Shown: positions 1 through 7,963, counted from the first letter of the stretch. The stretch: DNA of 26,210 nt from Nitrospirota bacterium (GCA_021789735.1 JAJYJB010000034.1:1-26210); one strand, 5' to 3'. Notes: generated by a model from the letters alone, not told the origin. Made by a program: numbers and translations.

Positions 1-44
1 CTGATTTTTTCACGTTTTTTTCACAGTGGGCGGTTTTTGAAGCG

Positions 45-72
45 AAAAGGGTCAGGAAAAATCTCCTAACCC
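45..72 (-). terminator. Weak rho-independent terminator after tRNA-Lys
   Basis: On the minus strand a 9-bp stem (arms at 64-72 and 49-57, one G-U pair) with a 6-nt loop lies 14 bases beyond the tRNA 3' end and is followed by only four T residues (45-48). Position and shape fit a tRNA terminator; the short T run makes it weak. Confidence 0.4.
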
Positions 73-86
73 CTTGTTTTTTAAAG

Positions 87-159
<73 letters not shown>

Positions 160-187
160 ATCACCTTGAAGCTTAACGCAGACTTAG

Positions 188-217
188 ATTATAAAAGGAC
201 ATGCCCCACGAATTCAA
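188..217 (-). promoter_or_regulatory. Sigma-70-type promoter for tRNA-Lys
   Basis: Read on the minus strand, TTGAAT (212-217) is followed after 18 nt by a perfect TATAAT (188-193). The predicted start near 181 gives a leader of about 22 nt before the tRNA at 159. A separate TTGACA (234-239) lies further upstream without a matching -10. Confidence 0.55.
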
Positions 218-393
218 GTTTCCCGTGAAAACTTGTCAACTCTCAACATTCTATACATAATGTCCCGTTTGGCCAGGCAGAAAAAATAGCTTTCCAGCCA
301 ATACGCACACCCCCACGGTTTTTTGGCTTGATGCCAGATTTGATCAATGGTGGCCCGCCTTTTGGGACTAGAAGTAAAAAAGGGTTTTTTCCG

Positions 394-402
394 TGATACA
401 AT
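394..402 (+). promoter_or_regulatory. Candidate extended -10 promoter of the lipoprotein gene
   Basis: TGATACAAT is an extended -10 element (TGn plus TACAAT, five of six to consensus). No good -35 is visible 17 nt upstream. The predicted start falls at about 409, which is the ATG itself, so the mRNA may be leaderless; no Shine-Dalgarno sequence is seen before the ATG. Confidence 0.35.
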
Positions 403-408
403 TTGTTC

Positions 409-822
409 ATGAGAGCGCGGCCGGCCTTTTTCCCCTTTTTACTTTTCATAGCCCTGATCGGGGCATGCACCTATGTGCCCAGAAAGCCTGTCTACAATGA
501 GGCCTCGCTCATGCAGCCCCTTCCGGCGGGCCTGATGGTCGGCCCCCCCATAGTGGAGAGCAAGCCGCCCGTAAAACTGGCGGGCGCCGTCAGCCCCCTG
601 CCCCCGGTGCTGGTTGTGCCGGGCAGAAACCTCTATTTATTTGGCAGCGTCTATTACTACTATTGGGACGGGGACTGGTTTTTCAGCGGTGCCAGGACAG
701 GCCCCTGGTATGTGCTTCCCAAAAAAAATTACCCGGCACATGTGGAACACTTTCAGCCGGGCCCTGAAACCCCCATTGATATCAAAAAACCCTCAAGGCT
801 ATATCCGCCTTTTAACAAATAA
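409..822 (+). CDS. Small outer-surface or periplasmic lipoprotein, unknown function
   Basis: 137 residues. A charged N-terminus, a hydrophobic run and a lipobox (I-G-A-C near residue 20) indicate a signal-peptidase II substrate that becomes a lipoprotein. The mature part is rich in proline and valine. Near residues 80-110 it has an aromatic stretch (VYYYYWDGDWFF, then GPWYVLP) of the kind found in small bacterial lipoproteins with repeated Y/W-x-D-x-x-W turns; their function is not established. I chose ATG 409 over an in-frame TTG at 403 because ATG is the stronger codon and leaves a normal signal peptide. The gene is single, flanked by the divergent tRNA and a LysR regulator. I do not recognise a specific family. 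Confidence 0.75.
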   Translation: MRARPAFFPFLLFIALIGACTYVPRKPVYNEASLMQPLPAGLMVGPPIVESKPPVKLAGAVSPLPPVLVVPGRNLYLFGSVYYYYWDGDWFFSGARTGPWYVLPKKNYPAHVEHFQPGPETPIDIKKPSRLYPPFNK

Positions 823-1025
823 AAGATTTCCTTTTTTTCCGCCAGGAAGCACTCACATCACATGCCCGGCTTGACATCGGGCCAGACTTGACACCGGGAA
901 TGAAATCAGGTTAAAGTCAAAACCAACTCCTTTTGCTTCCCGACACGGGGGCAAGAAAAAGCTCCGCGTACCATCAGGGGCTGCGGAAGATAGCGCACGT
1001 CCAGCCTTTTTATTTATTGAGTTCA

Positions 1026-1055
1026 TTGCATTATATATGACATTTATTTTATAAT
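1026..1055 (+). promoter_or_regulatory. Candidate promoter of the LysR-type regulator gene
   Basis: TTGCAT (1026-1031), an 18-nt spacer and a perfect TATAAT (1050-1055) sit in an AT-rich patch unlike the GC-rich surroundings. The predicted start near 1062 leaves a leader of only 7-13 nt before the ATG, and no ribosome-binding site is visible. Confidence 0.4.
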
Positions 1056-1068
1056 AAATTTCACTTAT

Positions 1069-1992
1069 ATGGGCATGGAAGATCATAAGCTCAAGGTATT
1101 CTGCACCGTTGCAGAGATGAAGAGTTTTTCTAAGGCCTCGGAGATAATCCACCTTACTCAGCCGGCGGTGAGCCTTCAGATACAGACCCTCGAAGAGACC
1201 TTTGAAACGAAGCTGTTTGACCGCTCCTCCAACACAGTGAGCCTGACCCCTGCCGGAGAGATACTTTATAAATATGCCAAGGACATACTATCCCAGTACG
1301 ACGCCGCGGAGCGGGCCGTTAGCGGCATAACCGGGCTGGTAAAGGGTTCGATGACCATTGGGGCCAGCACCACCATAGGCAACTACTTACTGCCTCGGGT
1401 GATTGCCGAGTTCCGGAAGATACATCCGAAGATAAAGATACACCTTCTTGTGGGCAATACAAAACGGATCACGGAGCTGCTTAAAGGTGGTGTCATAGAC
1501 CTGGGGCTTGTCGAGGGGTCGGTAACAAAATACAAGCTTGCGACCGAAAAGCTGATCTCTGACGAGCTCACGCTGATAGTGCCTTCGGGCCACCAATGGG
1601 TAAAACTGGGCGAAGTGTCCATTCTTGAGTTGCTTAAGGTGCCTTTTGTGTTCCGTGAAGAGGGCTCGGGTACCAGGCAGATAATAGAGCACTATCTTGG
1701 GGAGCACGGGATCTACCCCCAGGACATGACTTGCTCCGCAATTCTTGGCAGCACAGAGGCCATAAAGGACGCAGTGGAAAACGGAATCGGAGTCGCTATT
1801 GTCTCCAAGTGGGCTGTGCGCAAGGAGCTTGCCCATAATACTCTCAAGACACTCAGGTTCAAGGAATGCAATATGCACAGGGAGTTTTCGCTTCTTTTCA
1901 ATAAGAACGCCGTAAGCACCTATTCGGTCGATACCTTCTATTACTACCTGAAGAGCTTTCCCCTCAATAAACTCCTCGAAAACGCGCTGTAA
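1069..1992 (+). CDS. LysR-family transcriptional regulator
   Basis: 307 residues, the normal length for the family. The N-terminus (about residues 5-65) has the LysR winged helix-turn-helix pattern: LKVFCTVAEMKSFSKASEI, LTQPAVSLQIQTLE, then KLFDRSS and LTPAGE. Residues about 90-300 form the periplasmic-binding-protein-like effector domain, starting GSMTIGASTTIGNYLLP and including VFREEGSGTR, both typical of the CysB/CbbR/CysL-like branch. These proteins bind DNA as tetramers and respond to a small metabolite. The ligand and targets cannot be read from sequence. ATG 1075 is an alternative start. No divergent partner gene is present: the upstream neighbour runs the same way and the aminotransferase follows after 194 bp, so the target may lie elsewhere. 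Confidence 0.93.
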   Translation: MGMEDHKLKVFCTVAEMKSFSKASEIIHLTQPAVSLQIQTLEETFETKLFDRSSNTVSLTPAGEILYKYAKDILSQYDAAERAVSGITGLVKGSMTIGASTTIGNYLLPRVIAEFRKIHPKIKIHLLVGNTKRITELLKGGVIDLGLVEGSVTKYKLATEKLISDELTLIVPSGHQWVKLGEVSILELLKVPFVFREEGSGTRQIIEHYLGEHGIYPQDMTCSAILGSTEAIKDAVENGIGVAIVSKWAVRKELAHNTLKTLRFKECNMHREFSLLFNKNAVSTYSVDTFYYYLKSFPLNKLLENAL

Positions 1993-2125
1993 AAACCCGG
2001 GTTTTTGCATTAAAAATCTTCAAAAACGCCGCCAGGCCCAGTTGTGATACGATAAAAACCGGTGGTGACGTCGGCTTTTAAAGCCTCCGGATCTCGGACC
2101 GCCGCCCATTCATCGCCCTTTTTGG

Positions 2126-2134
2126 TGATATAAT
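2126..2134 (+). promoter_or_regulatory. Extended -10 promoter for the aminotransferase-deoC operon
   Basis: TGATATAAT is a perfect extended -10 (TGn-TATAAT) 52 nt before the start codon. The -35 region is poor, which extended -10 promoters tolerate. The predicted start near 2141 gives a leader of about 46 nt. Confidence 0.45.
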
Positions 2135-2186
2135 CTTTAAATAAAAAAATCCTTTTTGCCGGTGTATTTTTTTTCTTTCGCCAGAG

Positions 2187-3107
2187 ATGAACGAGAGCGC
2201 AGGCATATATCTGAATGACAGGGTGGTCACGGCAGCGGATGCCATGGTGTCCGTGCTGGACCACGGTTTTCTTTACGGGGATGGCGTCTATGAGACGATG
2301 CGCGTCTATGGCGGCGTGGTCTTCATGATGGAGGAGCACATTTTGAGGCTTCAGAGCTCCGCCTCGCTAATAGAGCTCAAGCTGCCCAAAAGCCCGCGCC
2401 AGATAAAACTTGCCATATTTGAGACGCTTGAGGCCTGCGGACATAAAGACGCCTACTTGCGGATTACCGTCTCCAGGGGCGAAGGCCCCATCGGGCTTGA
2501 CCCGCAACTTTGTCCCCGGCCCACTTTTTTTGTCTTCGCGGACAGGCTGAAGCCGCAGCCCCGCGATTATTATGAAAAGGGCATAACACTGGCCTTGGTA
2601 AACACCAGGAGAAATATCAGGGAGGCCCTCGATCCGCAGATAAAATCCCTCAATTTCCTGAACAACATCCTGGCAAAGATAGAGGCAAAAAAGGCGGCCG
2701 CCCATGAGGCCCTGATGCTTAACCACGCGGGCCATCTGGCAGAGGGCACCACAAGCAATATCTTTTTTGTGTCTAGGGGAGCGCTTTGCACGCCGTCCGC
2801 CGCATGCGGCATATTAAAAGGGATCACCAGGGACGTGGTCCTCTCCATCGCCCGGAGGCTTGACATGAAGGTGGTGGAGGGCGAGTTTGGAGAGGAAGAC
2901 ATCCTTGGCGCATCCGAGGCTTTCATTACCAGCACCATCATGGAAGTGGTCCCTGCCGCCCGCCTGATCGGGCACAAGGGAACGAGGGATTTTAATGGGC
3001 CGGGAGATGTGGCCAAGATGCTGATGGCCGAATACAGGAAAGAGGCGGCCTCTTATGTAGAGAACACGAAGGCCGCCGGGCCTTCGATCTGGGGGTTTTC
3101 CGAGTGA
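2187..3107 (+). CDS. Class IV pyridoxal-phosphate aminotransferase (IlvE/D-amino-acid transaminase/PabC family)
   Basis: 306 residues, matching the fold-type IV family. Recognisable parts are DHGFLYGDGVYET (residues 25-37), the phosphate and substrate loop region LRITVSRG, the Schiff-base lysine K153 in QIKSLNFLNNILAK, EGTTSNIFFV (186-195) and GILKGITRD. The enzyme should transfer amino groups using PLP in the cytosol. Branched-chain amino acid transaminase is the commonest annotation for such proteins, but D-alanine transaminase and aminodeoxychorismate lyase share all these motifs, so I leave the symbol blank. It is followed after 19 bp by deoC in the same direction, so co-transcription is likely, though the two reactions are not obviously linked. 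The ribosome-binding site is weak. Confidence 0.9.
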   Translation: MNESAGIYLNDRVVTAADAMVSVLDHGFLYGDGVYETMRVYGGVVFMMEEHILRLQSSASLIELKLPKSPRQIKLAIFETLEACGHKDAYLRITVSRGEGPIGLDPQLCPRPTFFVFADRLKPQPRDYYEKGITLALVNTRRNIREALDPQIKSLNFLNNILAKIEAKKAAAHEALMLNHAGHLAEGTTSNIFFVSRGALCTPSAACGILKGITRDVVLSIARRLDMKVVEGEFGEEDILGASEAFITSTIMEVVPAARLIGHKGTRDFNGPGDVAKMLMAEYRKEAASYVENTKAAGPSIWGFSE

Positions 3108-3126
3108 AAGCGGGCGGTTATATTAA

Positions 3127-3804
3127 ATGGAAAAACGGGCTTTAGCGGCGGCCATAGAGCAGTCTGTATTAAAACCCACGGCGACGGAAGCGGATGTCCT
3201 TGGGGCCTGCAGGGAGGCCGCGGCCCACGGGTTTCACGGCGTCTGCGTGAACCCTATACATACAGCCTGGGCCAGGGCGGCGGCCGATTCCATGGGGCAT
3301 GCAGCTAAAATAAAGATAATCACGGTGATCGCCTTCCCTCTGGGCGGGGCTACCCCGGCCGCAAAGGTATACGAGGCGATGAAGGCGGCACAGGGCGGCT
3401 CCGACGAGCTTGATATCGTGATGGCGGTACCCCTTGCCATGGAGGGCAACTGGCGAGGCGTTGAAAAGGACATTGCGGACGTTATCGCGGCCACACCGGG
3501 GCTCGTCCACAAGGTGATCATAGAGACCGCCTATCTTAAAGGTCTCGCGGAGATGGAGCAGGCGGCCCTTGCGTCTCTCCGTGCCGGGGCTTCCTTCGTA
3601 AAAACTTCAACCGGCTACTCGCCAAAAGGGGCCACCGTCCAGGACGTTGCCGCCCTTAAAAAGATATTAGGAGCACGGGCTGGGATCAAGGCCGCTGGGG
3701 GCATACGCACCGCGGAGGCGGCAACAGAGCTTCTCCGGGCCGGGGCCACTAGGATTGGCACATCCTCCGGCGTGCAGATAATGGAGGGCATTCCGGCCCG
3801 CTAA
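3127..3804 (+). CDS. deoC: Deoxyribose-phosphate aldolase
   Basis: 225 residues, typical of short bacterial DeoC. It cleaves 2-deoxyribose-5-phosphate to glyceraldehyde-3-phosphate and acetaldehyde in deoxynucleoside breakdown. It is a class I aldolase TIM barrel: the Schiff-base lysine is K159 in FVKTSTGY, the second active-site lysine is K188 in GIKAAGGIRT, and an acidic residue sits in DELDIVM (D96). GIGTSSG-like phosphate binding appears as RIGTSSGV near residue 210. The usual N-terminal D-H-T-L-L-K-P is E-Q-S-V-L-K-P here, a mild divergence. The gene follows the aminotransferase by 19 bp. Its TAA stop overlaps the stop codon of lptG on the other strand. Confidence 0.95.
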   Translation: MEKRALAAAIEQSVLKPTATEADVLGACREAAAHGFHGVCVNPIHTAWARAAADSMGHAAKIKIITVIAFPLGGATPAAKVYEAMKAAQGGSDELDIVMAVPLAMEGNWRGVEKDIADVIAATPGLVHKVIIETAYLKGLAEMEQAALASLRAGASFVKTSTGYSPKGATVQDVAALKKILGARAGIKAAGGIRTAEAATELLRAGATRIGTSSGVQIMEGIPAR

Positions 3805-4844
3805 TCGCTGATCTTCAGGAAAAGCCTCAAGGAAAAAACCGCAAAGGACAAGGGGACGGCCCAGGCGGCGGCAAATGGGGGCAGGAGCCCGGAGTATCCA
3901 AGCGACAGGCTGAAGGTATAGACCAGCCAGTACAATAGGCTCACGGCCACCCCCAGGGAGGCCGCCGCGAGGCCGCCCATTCCCTTTCTGAGGGAGATGG
4001 CGATCGCGAAGAGCACCATGAAGAAATTCACTATGGGGTAGGCAAGCCTCGAATTCATGTCCACATCCAGCTTAAGGCTCCGTATGCCGGCCTGCTTGAG
4101 GCGTTTTGAATACCGGTAGAGCTCGGTTATCCCCATTTCATCAGCGGTGAGCACCTGTCTGTTCAGGAACTTAGGGTTTATAAGGTTCTCCATCTCCATG
4201 CGCGCCGACCTGAAGGTCTTTGAGTGCAGGAAATCGTAAGACATCACGTTTTTAAGCACCCAGCGGCCATCCACATAATCCGCCCCGTCCGCCTCGATCC
4301 TCGCAGAAAGTCTCCCGTTTTTGAACTGGAATATGTCCACCTTTTTGGCCGAGCGCAGCTCCTTTGAGTAGACGCTGAAGCGGACCAGAGACCCGTCATC
4401 CGCCCTTATCCAGATGGTCCCTTCCTGAAAGAAAGTTTTCTCCCCCAAATGGGTCATGGCCTTTGCCTTTCGCATGGCGGCGGGCGCCGTGAACTGGCTC
4501 AGCCCGAAACTTGCAAGCGTAAGGAGGGCCCCGGCAATGGCAAGCGGCATGAACAGGGTGCGCATCCTGCCTCCTGCAGCCATTACCGCGACCGTCTCCT
4601 TGTTTTTCCCGGCGTGGCCTACCGTAAAGAGGGCGGCAAAAAGCACAGCCATCGGCATCGTATAGACGATATACTGAGGAAGCACAAGCGCGGCGTACAT
4701 TAGAAGGCCCCCGGTCCCCTGGGCCCTGAGCTTGTCCATTGCGTTTATCAGGTCAAAGCAGGCAAGCATCACGGAGAGCCCAAGCACCACGACCGTAAAG
4801 GCCGTCAGGAATTCCTTAAGGTACAGCCGTTTTAAAAGTTTCAT
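3801..4844 (-). CDS. lptG: LPS export ABC transporter permease LptG
   Basis: 347 residues from ATG 4844. With LptF it forms the inner-membrane permease of the LptB2FG complex, which extracts lipopolysaccharide and passes it to LptC/LptA. Predicted topology is the YjgP/YjgQ pattern: membrane segments near the N-terminus (FLTAFTVVVLGLSVMLACF, then LVLPQYIVYTMPMAVLFAALF and another), a large beta-rich periplasmic domain in the middle, and three C-terminal segments. The cytoplasmic coupling region reads NKETVAVMAAGG. The start is set by an ATGA overlap with the lptF stop codon; a longer reading to 4907 would add 21 residues without membrane character. Its stop overlaps that of convergent deoC, so no separate terminator fits between them. 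Confidence 0.93.
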   Translation of the reverse strand: MKLLKRLYLKEFLTAFTVVVLGLSVMLACFDLINAMDKLRAQGTGGLLMYAALVLPQYIVYTMPMAVLFAALFTVGHAGKNKETVAVMAAGGRMRTLFMPLAIAGALLTLASFGLSQFTAPAAMRKAKAMTHLGEKTFFQEGTIWIRADDGSLVRFSVYSKELRSAKKVDIFQFKNGRLSARIEADGADYVDGRWVLKNVMSYDFLHSKTFRSARMEMENLINPKFLNRQVLTADEMGITELYRYSKRLKQAGIRSLKLDVDMNSRLAYPIVNFFMVLFAIAISLRKGMGGLAAASLGVAVSLLYWLVYTFSLSLGYSGLLPPFAAAWAVPLSFAVFSLRLFLKISD

Positions 4845-5911
4845 CTGGAATCGACCTTCCTGAATATCAGAGCGGAAACGGAAAAAAGTATGATCAGGGG
4901 CGCCCATCCGCCAACTGCGGTCGGGACCTTCCCGGATTGCGCCAGCTTTTCAAAATAGATAAGCAGGGCATAATAGATGGAGAATACGGCCGTGCCCATG
5001 GCAAGCCCCCCAAGCCTCGCCTTTTTCCCGGCATACAGGGACAGCGCAGGCGCCAGCAGCATTATCGAAAGAGAGAACAGGGGAAAGGTGAACCTGCGGT
5101 AGAATTGCAGCATGGTGATGGTTTTTTGAGTGCCTTTTTCGGTGGCCGCCCTGGCAAGGAGCTCACCGGGCGTAAGCTCCTCAAGCATTGCGCCGGGCCC
5201 TTCAATGCCAAGCGGCATGACAAGACGGTACTCGCCAAAAAAAATCTCAGTGAGCCTGGGTCCCTTCTCCAGGCTGACCAGGCCTTTTTCCAGATTGAAA
5301 AATATGGTGTTGCTCCCGCCGTCAGCCAGTTGTATGCTTGCTTTTTTGGCGTATATGACAAGGGGCCTTTTATGGTTCCTGTCATCATAGATGAAGACAT
5401 TGGAGAGCTTGCCGCCCTTCGAGCCGCCAGCATAAATTACCGTGTCTTTTACAAAGTTCGTGAAGACCCCAGGTTCTATGGCATAAGGGGCCCTTTCCCT
5501 GAGCGTCTCGGAGATGGAAAGCCTCACGTCTTTCCTTCCAGCAGGGCCAAGATAAAAGCTCACAAAAAAGCCAAGCGCCGCCGCACAGAACCCTACAATG
5601 AACACCGGGACGGCGACCTGTCTGAAGGGCATCCCGCTTGCCTTGAGGACCACCAGCTCGCTGTCCGCATTCATCCTCCCATACACATAGAGCACCGAAA
5701 GGAGGAAGGCCATGGGCAGGGTAAGGAGCATGAGCTCGGGCTGAATATAAAGGATAATGAGGAGCAGCTCCCCGGGGCTTGCCCCCACGCTGGACAAAAG
5801 CCTGGAGAGCCTGAGCACCTTCTCCATCATCAGTATGAAATTAAGAAGGGGCAAGCTGATGAACATTGCCAGGGCAAGCTCTTTCAGCGTGCTTTTATGG
5901 ATTGTTTTCAC
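4841..5911 (-). CDS. lptF: LPS export ABC transporter permease LptF
   Basis: 356 residues. It is the partner of LptG in the LptB2FG lipopolysaccharide extractor, and lptF first then lptG is the usual order. Visible features are an N-terminal membrane segment (LALAMFISLPLLNFILMM), a second and third pair around ILYIQPELMLLTLPMAFLL, the coupling loop NADSELVVLKASGMP (the region that contacts LptB in studied homologues), a periplasmic beta-jellyroll-like middle and C-terminal segments FPLFSLSIMLLAPALSLYAG onward. The start is a GTG at 5911; AAGG lies only 2 nt before it, so the ribosome-binding site is poor, but the next in-frame ATG would cut into the first membrane segment. No lptB, lptA or lptC lies nearby. 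Confidence 0.93.
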   Translation of the reverse strand: MKTIHKSTLKELALAMFISLPLLNFILMMEKVLRLSRLLSSVGASPGELLLIILYIQPELMLLTLPMAFLLSVLYVYGRMNADSELVVLKASGMPFRQVAVPVFIVGFCAAALGFFVSFYLGPAGRKDVRLSISETLRERAPYAIEPGVFTNFVKDTVIYAGGSKGGKLSNVFIYDDRNHKRPLVIYAKKASIQLADGGSNTIFFNLEKGLVSLEKGPRLTEIFFGEYRLVMPLGIEGPGAMLEELTPGELLARAATEKGTQKTITMLQFYRRFTFPLFSLSIMLLAPALSLYAGKKARLGGLAMGTAVFSIYYALLIYFEKLAQSGKVPTAVGGWAPLIILFSVSALIFRKVDSR

Positions 5912-6008
5912 AACCTTGATTTTAACATTTCGGTTTTTTGCTTTGCCCGGTTATGGCAGGGAAAGGAGTCCGGGCCAGGGGTTTTTGTTTTGTTCTATTT
6001 TGTTTTTT

Positions 6009-6386
6009 TCAGTATATCGAGCTTATCCTGCCGGTCCTTTTGTCCACGATAACGGTGTCTACCGGCCTGTTATTGCTGTCTTTCACCTGCGCCTCGAAAA
6101 ATGTGCTTCTCTCCGTGATCCAGGCTATATTGACCCTCTCGGGAAAGTAATACCTCTTTATTGCCTCTTCGGCCTCCCCGGCCGACTTAACGGCTTTGTT
6201 TGCCCCGTACCATCCCCACCCCCGCCCCCTGCAATAGCTCCCGAAAGGGCTGCATGTGCATTTGCCCCCCGGCTGGCAGCAGGACGGCATGGGACCCGGC
6301 TTCATCGGGGCCCTGATGAGCCCGGCAACAGCCAGACCGGCAAGGACAACGCCTGCAACAAAAACCATGACCGCCACTTTTTTCAT
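6009..6386 (-). CDS. Small exported Cys-rich protein with PepSY-like C-terminus
   Basis: 125 residues. An N-terminal hydrophobic stretch (about 4-24) is an uncleaved anchor or a signal peptide. It is followed by five cysteines in 17 residues (C36, C37, C43, C45, C52: a CC pair, a CTC and a single C) inside a Gly/Pro-rich segment, then GRGWGWYGA. The C-terminal 65 residues (EAEEAIKRYYF...WITERSTFFEAQVKD...VDTVIVDKRTGRISSIY) resemble PepSY/YpeB-like modules with a terminal DKRTGRI strand. The Cys cluster could bind a metal or form disulfides; the nearby efflux locus makes metal binding attractive but unproven. A ribosome-binding site (AAAGGTAAAAGA) precedes ATG 6386. It lies 97 bp upstream of lptF. 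Confidence 0.75.
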   Translation of the reverse strand: MKKVAVMVFVAGVVLAGLAVAGLIRAPMKPGPMPSCCQPGGKCTCSPFGSYCRGRGWGWYGANKAVKSAGEAEEAIKRYYFPERVNIAWITERSTFFEAQVKDSNNRPVDTVIVDKRTGRISSIY

Positions 6387-6401
6387 TCTTTTACCTTTGG
6401 G

Positions 6402-6568
6402 GCCTGTCTCAAAACCATTTTAACGCGGATGCCTGATCTCAGTACCTTCAAGATTTACCCTTGTTTTTTGGTTTTTTAATTCTTTTCCCCTAATGCCAAT
6501 CATAGCGCCAAGATATAAAAAAGTTATGTAGAAAGAAATTCGCTTCAAAACCGGTTTTTCGAGATGGG
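6402..6568 (+). repeat. Degenerate foldback (MITE-like) repeat, relative of the 26023-26200 element
   Basis: The left end starts CCTGTCTCAAAACCATTTT at 6403. The reverse complement of the right end (6541-6568) reads CCCATCTCGAAAAACCGGTTTT and then GAAGCG. The two arms match over about 26 bp with a few mismatches and 1-nt gaps. The CCTrTCTCAAAA core is shared with the element at the window's right end, and the total length (about 167 bp) is close to that element's 178 bp. It fills the gap between the histidine kinase stop and the Cys-rich gene on the minus strand. No protein is encoded. Assignment to one family is by eye. Confidence 0.5.
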
Positions 6569-6586
6569 TTCTGGAAAATTCGGGCA

Positions 6587-7963
6587 TCACAGACCGCCGC
6601 GCTGAGGGATGAAGACCTTGAACGACGTCCCGGCCCCTTTTTCGCTTTTTACATCGATACGGCCCTCGTGGGCTTCCACCAGCTCCTTTACGATCGCAAG
6701 CCCTATTCCTATGCCCCCCTCGGATGTCCTGTAAAACCTGTCAAAAATGAAGGGCAGGTCGTCCTTTCCAATGCCGCACCCATTGTCCGCGACCTCCACG
6801 CACGCTTCCCTTTCTTTTCCTTTTGAGACACGCACAGACACCTTCCCGCCGCTTTCCACGGCCTTCAGGGAGTTGCTCACCAGGTTTACGATTATCTGTT
6901 TCAGCCTTTCAGGGTCGGCGTATATGTTCATGTGCCGGGGGCAAAGTATCTCCAGCGAGGCCTGTTTGTCCAGGCAGACCCCGGAAAACATATTTTTTAT
7001 GTTTTCAAGGAGCGGCCCTGCCTCAACGGGGCCTCTGTGCAGGAACACCGCTCCAGCCTGGGCCCTTGAGAGTTCCTCTATTCCGTCAAGCAGGCTTTCG
7101 AGGCGGCAGGTTTCGTCATAAAGTGATTGAAGCTGCTGCCCGTCCATGGGAAGGAGCCCGTCGATCATGCCCGCAAGCTCTCCCCTCATGGCGGCAAGCG
7201 GCGTCCTTATCTCGTGGCTTACGTTGCCCAGAAGTTTTTTCCTCAGGGCCTCCTGGGTCTCAAGGAACTTTGCCACCCTGTTGAAGGTGGCAGACAGCCT
7301 GGCTACCTCGTCATGTCCCCTGACCCCGACTCTGCCGCTCAGGTTACCTTCAATGATCCCCTGCGCGGCGGAAGCAAGCTTTTCCAGCGGGTCTGTCAGC
7401 CTCTTTGAAAAAAGTATGCTGAGCACAAATGCTATGCCGCCAAGGACAATGACCGAAAACAGGCGGAACGTGTCCGAGCGCCTGACGAACACGGCCTCCC
7501 TTTCCGGCTTAAGGAACCTGACCTCCAGGCTTCCTATCTCCCGGCCGTTCAAGAAAAGCGGATAAGGAAAAAGCCGCCCGGGCCGCCTTTTTGCCATCAG
7601 GCCGGAGACCGCCAGCACCTTTTTCCTGATGACAGGCGGAAGGTTTTCAAGCGCCTGGTCCGTGCCGGCGATAAGGCCATGGTGGCTGTCAAAAAGCCGG
7701 ACCTTGAAGCCCATCATCAGTGCAAGCACCGCGTCATCGGCGGCAGCCTGCCTGTTCCAGCCGGAATTTTTTTCGTATGAGGATTCCAGGTCCGCCATGA
7801 CCCAGTAGACCCTGTCCTCAAGTTGACCTTCCTCGTACTGCCGGAAGTCCTGCAGCATAAGATGCCTTATAACAAAAGAGGAGGCCAGCGCTATCGTGAC
7901 CACCGACATGAGAAGGATGAAGAATTTAAACCAGAGGCCCCTAAAGGACATCGCGCTCCGCAA
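6587..7963 (-). CDS. Sensor histidine kinase, partner of the adjacent OmpR-type regulator
   Basis: 458 residues. Transmembrane segment 1 lies at about 11-33, a periplasmic sensor of about 130 residues follows, segment 2 is at about 167-186, and then HAMP (about 187-240). The HisKA box NVSHEIRTPLA carries the phospho-acceptor H250. ATPase motifs are N-box N364 (VSNSLKA), G1 DNGCGIG (393-399), F-box FIFDRFYRT and G2 GGIGIGLAIVKE. This is the BaeS/CusS-like architecture. The gene follows the response regulator with an overlap of 23 nt from ATG 7963, or 11 nt from ATG 7951, so translation is probably coupled. Position next to a Cus-type efflux operon suggests it senses periplasmic metal or envelope stress. 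The sensor domain shows no obvious Met/His cluster apart from a single HH pair (residues 94-95). Confidence 0.93.
   Translation of the reverse strand: MRSAMSFRGLWFKFFILLMSVVTIALASSFVIRHLMLQDFRQYEEGQLEDRVYWVMADLESSYEKNSGWNRQAAADDAVLALMMGFKVRLFDSHHGLIAGTDQALENLPPVIRKKVLAVSGLMAKRRPGRLFPYPLFLNGREIGSLEVRFLKPEREAVFVRRSDTFRLFSVIVLGGIAFVLSILFSKRLTDPLEKLASAAQGIIEGNLSGRVGVRGHDEVARLSATFNRVAKFLETQEALRKKLLGNVSHEIRTPLAAMRGELAGMIDGLLPMDGQQLQSLYDETCRLESLLDGIEELSRAQAGAVFLHRGPVEAGPLLENIKNMFSGVCLDKQASLEILCPRHMNIYADPERLKQIIVNLVSNSLKAVESGGKVSVRVSKGKEREACVEVADNGCGIGKDDLPFIFDRFYRTSEGGIGIGLAIVKELVEAHEGRIDVKSEKGAGTSFKVFIPQRGGL

Noticed and set aside
1..86. Remnant of the foldback repeat family (GGTTTTTGAAGCG near 31-44)
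   Set aside because: The short match resembles the inner arm of the 6.4-kb element, but no partner arm lies within the window, so it cannot be told from chance.
1991..2006. AAAAACCCGGGTTTTT palindrome at the LysR stop codon as a terminator
   Set aside because: It is a continuous palindrome: a hairpin would have a short, mostly A-T stem around a CCGG loop and no further T run, so termination is doubtful.
4937..6052. 371-codon open frame on the plus strand
   Set aside because: It lies antisense to lptF and parts of lptG, whose products are clearly recognisable; its protein is low-complexity, rich in His/Lys/Gly/Pro, with no domain, as expected of a shadow in GC-rich DNA.
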